From contig JASGDB010000081.1 of NCBI GenBank assembly GCA_049841315.1, positions 1 to 28,394 of the forward strand: a stretch of DNA of 28,394 bases, in the 5' to 3' direction. Positions 22,077 to 28,394 of the stretch are shown here, in pieces. The position numbers were made by a program, and so were the translations under genes. Source of the stretch: JASGDB01 sp049841315. Its GTDB lineage: Bacteria > Bacteroidota > Bacteroidia > Flavobacteriales > Weeksellaceae. The notes below the pieces were generated by a model that ran no database searches, was not told where the DNA came from, and worked only from the letters and a program-made list of their open reading frames with translations. How positions within the stretch are numbered: the stretch's first letter is position 1; every line of letters starts with the position of its first letter.

Positions 22077-23480
22077 CTATGCGAAAAACAGATACGCCAA
22101 ACCAATCGAAGTAATAATTCCCACTAAATCCGCCAGCAGCATCGCAACAACGGTATATCTCGTATTTTTCACGGCAACTGCCCCGAAATAAACGGCAATT
22201 ACATAAAAAGTAGTATCCGAGCTTCCCTGAAGAACCGCAGCCAGTTTTCCCTGAAAACTATCTGCTCCGAAAGTGTTCATCGTATCGACCATCATTCCTC
22301 TTGCTCCCGAACCGGAAAGTGGTTTTATCAAAGCAGTCGGAAGTCCGTCCACAAAACGTGTGTCGAGATTGGCAAGATTGGCAATCCATTTCATTCCGTC
22401 AATAATCACTTCAAAAACTCCCGATGTTCTGAGCAGCGAAATAGCAACCAGCATTCCGACCAGATAAGGAATAATTTTCACACAGGTATAAAATCCTTCT
22501 TTTGCGCCATCAATAAAAGCGTCGAAAATATTAATCTTTTTATAAATTCCGCCCAGAATAATCGCGAAGAAAATAAAAAGAATCAATCCGTTGCTCAGCA
22601 CTTTACTGAACGTATCCAGCTCATCTTTGCTTAACCGTACAAGATACCAAACCAAACCTCCGATAATTACAGAAATTCCGCCAACATAAGCAATAACGGC
22701 GGGTTGCAGCAGATTGATTTTCTGATACAGTGAAACCACAATCATTGCAGCAAGAGTTGCGGCAAAAGTAGCAATCATACAAGGCAGGAAAATATCTGTC
22801 GGAGTATGCGAACCCATTGAAGCACGAAGCGCAATAATGGAAACCGGAATCAGCGTCATTCCGCCGGCGTGAAGGCAGAGAAACATAATCTGCGAATTAC
22901 TGGCGGTATCTTTATTCGGATTCAGGGTTTGCAGACTTTCCATTGCTTTTAAACCGAACGGAGTTGCGGCATTGTCCAGACCGAGAAGATTGGCGGAAAA
23001 ATTCATCAGCATGTGTCCGAAAGACGGATGATTTTTCGGAATTTCGGGAAAGAGTTTGGAGAAAAACGGCTGAATAAATCTCGAAAGAAGACTGATTCCG
23101 CCTGCTTTTTCCGCAATAGACATAAATCCCATAAAAAGTGTCATAATTCCGATTAATCCAAGACAGATTTTCACAGCAGTTTCGGAAGTGCCGATTACGC
23201 CGTCCGTTTCCTGAATTCGGTACACCGCAACATTTTGTTTCAGCGAATCGGTTTTGTAATGAATGTTATTTTTTTCAAACTGATGATTTGAGGCAAGTCC
23301 GTTCCGGATTTCCGGAGAAAGCGTTTCCATTTTTTGTGAAGCAATTTTCACTGTGTCGCCGCTTTTTCCGACCACCATATCGTTGTAAATACTTTTGTAA
23401 TTGCCGGATGAAAGATATTTGATGCTTCCGACCAATACGGCAACAATAATAAAAGCCGACCAGATTCTGCTTAATACCAT
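22077..23480 (-). CDS. SpmA-SpmB-like fusion, nucleoside recognition (Gate) domain membrane protein
   Basis: A 467-residue inner-membrane protein made of two related Gate/nucleoside-recognition domains, joined as in SpmA-SpmB fusions of non-sporulating bacteria. The first half contains FSANLLGLDNAATPFGLKAMESL and FLCLHAGGMTLIPVSIIALR, the SpmA signature region. The second has KIIPYLVGMLVAISLLRTSG and PLSGSGARGMMVDTM, then VLQGSSDTTFYVIAVYFGA, the SpmB signature. Between the first helix and the SpmA half there is a soluble, mostly extracytoplasmic insertion (about residues 30-105). Spm proteins affect spore dehydration in Bacillus; in Bacteroidota the substrate is unknown. Confidence 0.85.
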   Translation of the reverse strand: MVLSRIWSAFIIVAVLVGSIKYLSSGNYKSIYNDMVVGKSGDTVKIASQKMETLSPEIRNGLASNHQFEKNNIHYKTDSLKQNVAVYRIQETDGVIGTSETAVKICLGLIGIMTLFMGFMSIAEKAGGISLLSRFIQPFFSKLFPEIPKNHPSFGHMLMNFSANLLGLDNAATPFGLKAMESLQTLNPNKDTASNSQIMFLCLHAGGMTLIPVSIIALRASMGSHTPTDIFLPCMIATFAATLAAMIVVSLYQKINLLQPAVIAYVGGISVIIGGLVWYLVRLSKDELDTFSKVLSNGLILFIFFAIILGGIYKKINIFDAFIDGAKEGFYTCVKIIPYLVGMLVAISLLRTSGVFEVIIDGMKWIANLANLDTRFVDGLPTALIKPLSGSGARGMMVDTMNTFGADSFQGKLAAVLQGSSDTTFYVIAVYFGAVAVKNTRYTVVAMLLADLVGIITSIGLAYLFFA

Positions 23481-23556
23481 TTAAAAAATTTTTGATAAAA
23501 GTAAAGAATTTTTTGCTTTGAGGTGATGATTTTGCAGGGAGAATGTTTTACAAGCG

Positions 23557-24948
23557 TTATAATCTCCTCATATTTTCTTTCTCTTCCAGAACGCCTTTCA
23601 CGTCATAAATAATACCGTTGGTATTCAGGATATTCTGAATATCTATATTTTTAAATTCATTATGGGAAACGGCTAAAACCACGGCATCGTATTTTTCATC
23701 AGGCAGGGTAGTTACAGTGGTGATTCCGTATTCGTGCTGCACTTCGGCAGGGTTTGCCCACGGGTCGAAAATGGTAACATCCGTTCCGTATTCCTTTAAA
23801 TTTGAAACCACGTCAACCACTTTGGTATTCCGCACATCCGGACAGTTTTCCTTAAAGGTAAATCCCAAAACCAATACTTTAGAATTTTTCACTTTCAAAT
23901 CTTTGTGAAGCATGAGCTTCACCACTTCACCGGCAACGTACTGCCCCATAGAATCGTTCATTCTTCGTCCCGCCAAAATAATTTCGGGATGATAACCGAA
24001 TTCCTGCGCTTTCTGCGCCAGATAATACGGGTCAACGCCGATGCAGTGTCCGCCAACCAAACCGGGTTTGAAAGGGAGGAAATTCCATTTTGTTCCGGCA
24101 GCCTCTAAAACATCGTGCGTGTCGATATTCATCAGATTGAAAATCTTCGCCAATTCGTTTACGAAAGCAATATTAATATCTCTCTGAGAATTTTCGATGA
24201 CTTTTGCGGCTTCCGCCACTTTGATGGTCGGCGCAAGATGCGTTCCCGCTTCGATGACGGATTTGTAAAGATTGTCCACAATTTTCCCGATTTCGGGCGT
24301 TGAACCGGAAGTTACTTTCAGGATTTTTTCGACGGTGTGAAGTTTATCGCCGGGATTGATTCTCTCGGGAGAATATCCCGCAAAGAAATCTTCGTTAAAT
24401 TTCAAACCCGAAACTTTTTCCAGAACAGGAATACATTCTTCCTCCGTTACACCCGGGTAAACCGTCGATTCGTAAATCACAATATCTCCTTTTTTCAGGA
24501 CTTTTCCAACGGTTTCGCTGGATTTGTAAAGCGGCGTCAAATCAGGACGATTATTTTTATCAACCGGTGTCGGAACGGTAACAACGTAAATATTGGAATC
24601 GGAAATATCGTCCAATTTGTTGGAGCAAAAAAGTCCCGTTTCCCCGAATTTCGGATTTTCGGAAACCAGAGCGGATTTCAGTAAATCGTCGGAAACTTCC
24701 AGCGTTTCGTCTTTCCCCGAATTGAGTTCGGCAATTCTTTTTTCGTTAATATCAAAACCGACAACAGGATATTTTGTCGAAAATAATCTCGCCAAAGGCA
24801 ATCCAACGTAACCCAAACCGATAACGGAGATTTTGAGACTTTGAGACTTTGAGACTTTGAGACTTTGAGACTTTGAGACTCGGAGAATCTGAGACTTTGA
24901 GACTCGGAGAATCTGAGATTGGGAGATGTTATTTGTAGAATTTTCCAT
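23557..24948 (-). CDS. UDP-sugar 6-dehydrogenase (WbpA/TviB-like) with repeat-encoded N-terminus
   Basis: A 463-residue NAD-dependent enzyme oxidising a UDP-N-acetylhexosamine to the uronic acid for surface polysaccharide. Features: Rossmann GLGYVGLPLA (44-53), SPERINPGDK (193-202, typical of the WbpA/WbpO/TviB group), catalytic C302 in GGHCIGVDPYYLAQKAQ and LGFTFKENCPDVRNTK near the C-terminus. Relatives normally start at about MKISVIGLGYVG. Here about 38 extra residues precede this, made of 8-residue repeats (QILRVSKS twice, QSLKVSKS, QSLKIS) encoded by an octanucleotide array. The ATG at 24948 is the only good start, 3 bases after the stop of the four-helix-bundle gene. With the epimerase at 25420 it would give UDP-GalNAcA from UDP-GlcNAc. 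Confidence 0.9.
   Translation of the reverse strand: MENSTNNISQSQILRVSKSQILRVSKSQSLKVSKSQSLKISVIGLGYVGLPLARLFSTKYPVVGFDINEKRIAELNSGKDETLEVSDDLLKSALVSENPKFGETGLFCSNKLDDISDSNIYVVTVPTPVDKNNRPDLTPLYKSSETVGKVLKKGDIVIYESTVYPGVTEEECIPVLEKVSGLKFNEDFFAGYSPERINPGDKLHTVEKILKVTSGSTPEIGKIVDNLYKSVIEAGTHLAPTIKVAEAAKVIENSQRDINIAFVNELAKIFNLMNIDTHDVLEAAGTKWNFLPFKPGLVGGHCIGVDPYYLAQKAQEFGYHPEIILAGRRMNDSMGQYVAGEVVKLMLHKDLKVKNSKVLVLGFTFKENCPDVRNTKVVDVVSNLKEYGTDVTIFDPWANPAEVQHEYGITTVTTLPDEKYDAVVLAVSHNEFKNIDIQNILNTNGIIYDVKGVLEEKENMRRL
24827..24930. repeat. Octanucleotide repeat array inside the dehydrogenase 5' end
   Basis: Thirteen consecutive 8-base units with consensus GAGACTTT on the plus strand. Units 2-6 (24835-24874) are identical, and the rest are variants (gagatttt, gagactcg, gagaatct, gagattgg, gagatgtt). 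A 24-base block (gagactcg-gagaatct with a gagacttt) also repeats. Eight is not a multiple of three, so each gain or loss of one unit would shift the reading frame. Confidence 0.9.
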
Positions 24949-24951
24949 TTT

Positions 24952-25326
24952 TTAAATTTTCCATTTTTCAGGGTTAATAGACATTTTTACAATCATTCCG
25001 AGAATGAAATTATATTTTTCGTCAAGTTTTTGATGTGTTTCTATATCAATATATTCACAAGCCAAAGCATAATCCAGCCAAACCTGTGTCTCTGCGGCTT
25101 CGCCTTCGGAATCACTTAATTTTGCAATGAATGCTTTTTCATAACGTCTTTTCCTAAAAGCCTCCGCAATATTTGCGGATACCGAACGTGATGACCTTCT
25201 GATTTGGTCTTTGAGAGAATAGGTTTCTTCTTTCGGAAAGTTTTTGGAAAAATTAAAAATCTCCATTCCTGCTTCAAAAGATAACTGATATACCTTCAAA
25301 TCCCGATGCGTTCTTATTTTCTCCAT
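24952..25326 (-). CDS. Four-helix bundle protein (23S rRNA intervening-sequence type)
   Basis: A 124-residue protein of the S23/IVP four-helix-bundle family, best known from intervening sequences in 23S rRNA genes and related to Avd of diversity-generating retroelements. Typical segments are DLKVYQLSFEAGMEIFNFSK, then LKDQIRRSSRSVSANIAEAF, then RRYEKAFIAKLSDSEGEAAE and TQVWLDYALACEYI. A nucleic-acid-binding role is assumed for the family, but its function is unknown. No 23S rRNA or reverse transcriptase is nearby. The gene splits an epimerase-dehydrogenase pair and is bordered by 8-bp-period arrays on both sides, in opposite orientation, which suggests insertion as a unit. Confidence 0.88.
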   Translation of the reverse strand: MEKIRTHRDLKVYQLSFEAGMEIFNFSKNFPKEETYSLKDQIRRSSRSVSANIAEAFRKRRYEKAFIAKLSDSEGEAAETQVWLDYALACEYIDIETHQKLDEKYNFILGMIVKMSINPEKWKI

Positions 25327-25356
25327 ATTTTTAAATTGTTATTCACTTCTCATTTT

Positions 25357-25420
25357 CTCAAAGTCTCCCAGTCACCAAGTCTCCCAGTCACCAAGTCTCC
25401 CAATCTCCCCGTCTCTTCAT
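25357..25420. repeat. Second octamer array, inverted relative to the first
   Basis: Eight units of 8 bases: CTCAAAGT, CTCCCAGT, CACCAAGT, CTCCCAGT, CACCAAGT, CTCCCAAT, CTCCCCGT, CTCTTCAT. It ends on the last base of the epimerase stop codon. Its TCTCAAAGTCTC is the exact reverse complement of GAGACTTTGAGA in the array at 24827-24930, and GGAGATTGGG (minus strand) also recurs there. Confidence 0.85.
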
Positions 25421-26412
25421 CAAAGATTCTCCCAATACCACTTCACGGCTTCTTTCAGTCCATCTTTCATAGAATATTGGGGATTGTAATTTAATAAGTT
25501 TTTCGCTTTGTCTATGCTTGCCAGAGAGTGCGGAACATCGCCTTTTCTGTAATCACCGTAGATAACTTCCACTTCAGCGATTTTTGAGTCGAATTCGGAT
25601 AAATATTCTTTCAGATATTTTACCAAATCGTTTAACGTGGTTCTTTCTCCGAAAGCAGTATTATACACCTGATTCTGTGCCTCCGGATTTTCGGAAGTGA
25701 GCGCCAAAAGATTCATCAGAATAACGTTGTCAATATAGGTAAAATCTCTGGAATATTCTCCGCCTCCGTTAATAGTCGGAGATTCGTGGTTCATCAACTG
25801 CATTACGAATTTCGGGATAACCGCAGCGTAAGCACCGCCCGGATTTTGTTTTCTTCCGAATACATTGAAATACCTCAAACCGATGGTGTCAAAGTCATAC
25901 GTTTTTTTGAAAACATCGGCATACAATTCGTTCACGAATTTCGTAATCGCATAAGGCGAAAGCGGTTTTCCGATTTTGTCTTCCACTTTCGGCAGCGTTT
26001 CGGAATCGCCGTAAGTTGATGAACTTGCCGCATACACAAATCGTTTCACGCCGGAATCTCTTGCTGCAACGAGCATATTGAGAAATCCGCCGACATTTAC
26101 ATCATTGCTCGTAATCGGGTCGTTGATGGAACGCGGAACAGAGCCGAGTGCGGCTTCGTGAAGCACAAAATCCTGATTTTCACAGGCTTTTTTGCAGGTT
26201 TCCAAATCGCGGATATCGCCTTCGATTAAGGAAAAATCCGGATTGTTTTTGATGGCTTCGAGGTTTTCTCTTCTTCCTGTGGAAAAATTGTCGAGGCAGG
26301 TTACTTTTGCTCCGCAACCGAGCAATTCTTCGCAAAGATTGGAACCGATGAATCCGGCTCCGCCTGTTACTAATATGTTTTTGTTTTGAAGTTTTTCTTG
26401 AAAATTGTTCAT
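25420..26412 (-). CDS. UDP-N-acetylhexosamine 4-epimerase (WbpP/TviC-like SDR)
   Basis: A 330-residue extended short-chain dehydrogenase/reductase that should interconvert UDP-GlcNAc and UDP-GalNAc (or the matching uronic acids) for surface polysaccharide. The NAD site GGAGFIG lies at 17-23, the Ser motif AASSSTYGDSETLPKVED at 128-145 and the catalytic YxxxK is Y154/K158 in LSPYAITKFVNELYADVF. These segments closely follow the WbpP/TviC group. NPGGAYAAVIPKF and GEYSRDFTYIDNV form the substrate region. It is the first gene of the unit epimerase, four-helix bundle, dehydrogenase. Confidence 0.9.
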   Translation of the reverse strand: MNNFQEKLQNKNILVTGGAGFIGSNLCEELLGCGAKVTCLDNFSTGRRENLEAIKNNPDFSLIEGDIRDLETCKKACENQDFVLHEAALGSVPRSINDPITSNDVNVGGFLNMLVAARDSGVKRFVYAASSSTYGDSETLPKVEDKIGKPLSPYAITKFVNELYADVFKKTYDFDTIGLRYFNVFGRKQNPGGAYAAVIPKFVMQLMNHESPTINGGGEYSRDFTYIDNVILMNLLALTSENPEAQNQVYNTAFGERTTLNDLVKYLKEYLSEFDSKIAEVEVIYGDYRKGDVPHSLASIDKAKNLLNYNPQYSMKDGLKEAVKWYWENL

Positions 26413-26931
26413 TTCTTTTTCTTCGGTTCAGGTTAAACCACCCCGTGCTATGTTTGCAAAATAAATTCTAAAAGTTAAAATTTTTCATTTAGAAGAAAAT
26501 ATTGAAAAAAAACAACAAAAAGACAGATGTCCCGAAGGTAATCAATATCGTTTTTGACACTTATTGCTCTTGTTTGTTTTCTAAATAGTGAATAGAAACA
26601 TAACGCAACGGTTCGGTGAAGCCAATGCTGTTTTGGTCTGCAAGAAAACAACTTTCCAATGAAATTTAAAAACTTTTGTCATGACAAAAATAGGAAAAAA
26701 AGTGATTGGTGTGGCGTAAGTTCCAAAATTCTGGTGATGAGTTTTTTGAATGACGAAGAAAAACAAGTCATTATCAATGTTTGCAGCAACAAAGCGGGCA
26801 TTGAAATCAACCTTAATCGAGGTTTGCAAAAAAACTTTTATGGCAGATTTTTAGAATTATAAATGGAAAATAAGAATATTAATAAAATTATATTTAAAAA
26901 CGAAAATTTTTAACTTTGAAAATTTTTGCCA
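26413..26931. other. Intergenic region with unassigned fragments
   Basis: No confident gene. On the minus strand a frame ending at 26561 reads SLESCFLADQNSIGFTEPLR, then YVSIHYLENKQEQ and a stop. It looks like the C-terminus of a real protein, but a stop codon precedes it within a short distance. On the plus strand 26659-26862 could encode 67 residues ending in SFLNDEEKQVIINVCSNKAG and NFYGRFLEL. I recognise neither. They may be remnants of a degraded gene or of foreign DNA. A near-consensus TTATTTTG box (minus strand, about 26457-26464) may belong to the epimerase promoter. Confidence 0.35.
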
Positions 26932-26948
26932 CCCCTCCAAAGGAGGGG
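26932..26948 (-). terminator. GC-rich hairpin downstream of the DUF445 gene
   Basis: CCCCTCC (26932-26938) and GGAGGGG (26942-26948) form a perfect 7-bp GC-rich stem with loop AAA, 24 bases after the DUF445 stop codon. On the minus strand it is followed by TGGCAAAAATTTT rather than a pure T-tract. It may be a terminator or a dispersed intergenic palindrome. Confidence 0.6.
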
Positions 26949-26972
26949 AATTCTTACCGCAAAAAATTAAAC

Positions 26973-28217
26973 TCAAATAAAAAAATTCGCAATCGTATAA
27001 ATCACCAAACCGACCAAACTACCCACCAAAGTCCCGTTCACACGGATAAACTGCAAATCTTTCCCGACTTCTAATTCTAATTTCCGGCTCAACTCTTTTC
27101 CCTCCCAGTTTCCGACGGTAGAACTGATAAGACTTCCGAACTGGTGCGTGTTTTTCAGAATATATTTGTAAGCCGTTACCCGAATCCAATGGTCGATTTT
27201 GTATTGCAACTGTTCGTCGTTTTGGAGGTTTTGGGAAAGTTCGTTGAGATTTCTTCTGATATAATTTTTCACGGGAGAATCCTCTTTTGACAGTTCTTCC
27301 GTAATGGTTTTCTTAATGGAATCCCAAATATCGGAAGCATAGGAATTCAGTTTTTCTTCCTGCAAAAAGTTATTTTTAAGGTTCTGAAAATCCTCTTTCC
27401 AGCGGTTTTCGGTTTTCAGTTCAGAGGCGAAAAGTTCCAGTTTCTGCGTGATTTCACTTCTCAAAGAATGGTTTTCGTCCTGTTCCACTTCCTCAAAATA
27501 ATTCGACAGCCCTTTCGTGATTTTATCTGCAATCGCATCATCTACAAACTTCGGAATCAAGGTAAAACTCTCTTTTTTCACGCGTTCACGAACCATTTCG
27601 TGATTTTGGAGAACGTATTCTTTGATTTGTTTGGAGAGGTTGGTAATCAGTTTCTGGTGTTCGTTTTTTTCTACCACATATTCCAGTCCGCTTCCTACAA
27701 TCTGGCTGATATTCAGTTCGGAAGTCATTTCTCCGGCTTTTCGGGAAATAAATCTTACCACGCTTTCATCGTCTAATTTCCGAAGAATATTCAGCACGAT
27801 TTCCGAAGTTTCATTAATTAAAACTTCCTGATTTTTGTTTTTGGAAAGCCATTCTCCAACGAAGACCGAAATTTTTAGTTTTAAAATATACGGACGGATA
27901 TTTTGGGGCGAAAGAAAATTTTCCACCACGAAATTCCCCAGATTATCGCCAATCCGCTCTTTGGAATTCTGAATCAGGTTCGTGTGCGGAATTTTCAGTC
28001 CGAGAGGATAATGGAACAGAGCCGTTACCGCAAACCAATCCGCCAAAGCTCCGACCATTGCTGCTTCCGAAAACGCCCGAACATAGCCAATCCAGTGCGA
28101 ATCGTTGGTTTTCTGCATTACGGTTGTGATGATAAAAATTACCGCCATCAGAACAAAAAGTCCCGTAGCAAAGGCTTTGTATTTCCGGAGTTGTTTTTTT
28201 TTTTCGAGGTCGTTCAT
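26973..28217 (-). CDS. DUF445 family membrane protein
   Basis: A 414-residue protein (from ATG 28217) of the DUF445/YjiN family. It has an N-terminal basic stretch (LEKKKQLRKYKAF), a hydrophobic helix (ATGLFVLMAVIFIITTVM) and the family signature AFSEAAMVGALADWFAVTAL with HYPLGLKIPHTNLI. A long helical, charged region follows, ending in a second hydrophobic C-terminal segment (GTLVGSLVGLVIYTIANFFI). Function is unknown; it is likely an envelope protein with a large extracytoplasmic or cytoplasmic coiled domain. The frame is open further upstream to a TTG at 28271, but the ATG fits the family N-terminus better. Confidence 0.87.
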   Translation of the reverse strand: MNDLEKKKQLRKYKAFATGLFVLMAVIFIITTVMQKTNDSHWIGYVRAFSEAAMVGALADWFAVTALFHYPLGLKIPHTNLIQNSKERIGDNLGNFVVENFLSPQNIRPYILKLKISVFVGEWLSKNKNQEVLINETSEIVLNILRKLDDESVVRFISRKAGEMTSELNISQIVGSGLEYVVEKNEHQKLITNLSKQIKEYVLQNHEMVRERVKKESFTLIPKFVDDAIADKITKGLSNYFEEVEQDENHSLRSEITQKLELFASELKTENRWKEDFQNLKNNFLQEEKLNSYASDIWDSIKKTITEELSKEDSPVKNYIRRNLNELSQNLQNDEQLQYKIDHWIRVTAYKYILKNTHQFGSLISSTVGNWEGKELSRKLELEVGKDLQFIRVNGTLVGSLVGLVIYTIANFFI

Positions 28218-28222
28218 TGAAT

Positions 28223-28230
28223 CAAATTTA
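28223..28230 (-). promoter_or_regulatory. Candidate -7 element next to the DUF445 start
   Basis: Minus-strand TAAATTTG matches TAnnTTTG and ends 5 bases before the ATG at 28217. A functional box here would imply a leaderless transcript; otherwise it is a chance match. Confidence 0.35.
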
Positions 28231-28346
28231 GTAATTTTATCTTTTATGATTCTTTTCGCTCGCTCTGTCAACGCAAAGAAAAAAGTGGTTCTTCGACAAA
28301 AACTGTGGATTTTAAAATTAACTTTTATCTATAATTCTAAATTTCT

Positions 28347-28372
28347 GTTCTTTTGTCTTGAAACAAAAGAAC
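28347..28372. repeat. Perfect hairpin near the window end
   Basis: GTTCTTTTGT (28347-28356) and ACAAAAGAAC (28363-28372) make a perfect 10-bp stem with loop CTTGAA. The following bases repeat parts of it (CCAAAAGTTCAAGAC). It lies upstream of the DUF445 gene; the gene on the other side is outside the window. Confidence 0.75.
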
Positions 28373-28394
28373 CAAAAGTTCAAGACTTGGAAAC

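Noticed and set aside
24952..25326. Part of a diversity-generating retroelement (Avd)
   Set aside because: No reverse transcriptase, template repeat or variable protein is present nearby; only the four-helix fold is shared.
24827..25420. CRISPR array
   Set aside because: The repeats are 8-base units without spacers, partly coding, and no cas genes are near.
28218..28271. DUF445 start at the TTG at 28271
   Set aside because: The upstream 18 residues do not look like the family N-terminus and a good ATG exists at 28217.

Overview
The window looks like a chromosomal segment of a flavobacterium of the Chryseobacterium/Weeksellaceae type (Bacteroidota). The reasons are the moderately AT-rich DNA, many Bacteroidota -7 promoter motifs (TAnnTTTG) in front of genes, few Shine-Dalgarno sites, a secreted protein with a C-terminal type IX secretion (Por) sorting domain, a transketolase split into two genes, and double-glycine peptides linked to a C39-peptidase ABC exporter. 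The taxonomic call rests on protein style only; there is no rRNA or marker gene in the window.

Layout. 1-685: left-truncated, broken IS5-like transposase. 708-2991 (-): ferrous iron uptake genes feoA-feoB. 3169-7124 (+): UvrD/PcrA helicase and a sodium:solute symporter. 7161-7785 (+): PIN toxin with an overlapping small antitoxin, followed by a decayed copy of the symporter 3' end. 7914-9755 (+): the two transketolase subunits. 9788-9921: three consecutive hairpin repeats. 9949-12582 (+): AsmA-like envelope protein. 12612-14273 (-): SprT-like protein and mannose-1-phosphate guanylyltransferase.

14316-20246 is the most interesting part: a compact bacteriocin-type locus. On the minus strand the order is a GG-leader peptide without a normal start codon, a second GG-leader peptide, a CPBP-type membrane protein (candidate immunity protein), a HlyD adaptor, a C39-peptidase ABC exporter and a TolC-like outer membrane factor. 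A divergent small XRE regulator is separated from the peptides by three ATTC-N6-GAAT palindromes at an exact 19-bp pitch. Just beyond the regulator lies a remnant of a second HlyD start, split by a 191-bp MITE with a TAA target duplication.

20821-23480: a T9SS-exported adhesin-like protein (+), a bidirectional terminator, an unknown protein and a SpmA-SpmB fusion membrane protein (-). 23557-26412 (-): a surface polysaccharide pair, a WbpP/TviC-like epimerase and a WbpA/TviB-like UDP-sugar dehydrogenase, separated by a four-helix-bundle gene. That gene sits between two 8-bp-period repeat arrays in opposite orientation; one array forms the 5' coding region of the dehydrogenase and could make it phase variable. 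26413-26972 carries no confident gene, only small unassigned fragments and a hairpin. 26973-28217 (-) is a DUF445 membrane protein.

Together, housekeeping genes (iron uptake, DNA repair, pentose phosphate, envelope maintenance, nucleotide sugars) are interspersed with small mobile or conflict modules: IS remnant, toxin-antitoxin pair, bacteriocin cluster, MITE and octamer-flanked gene.
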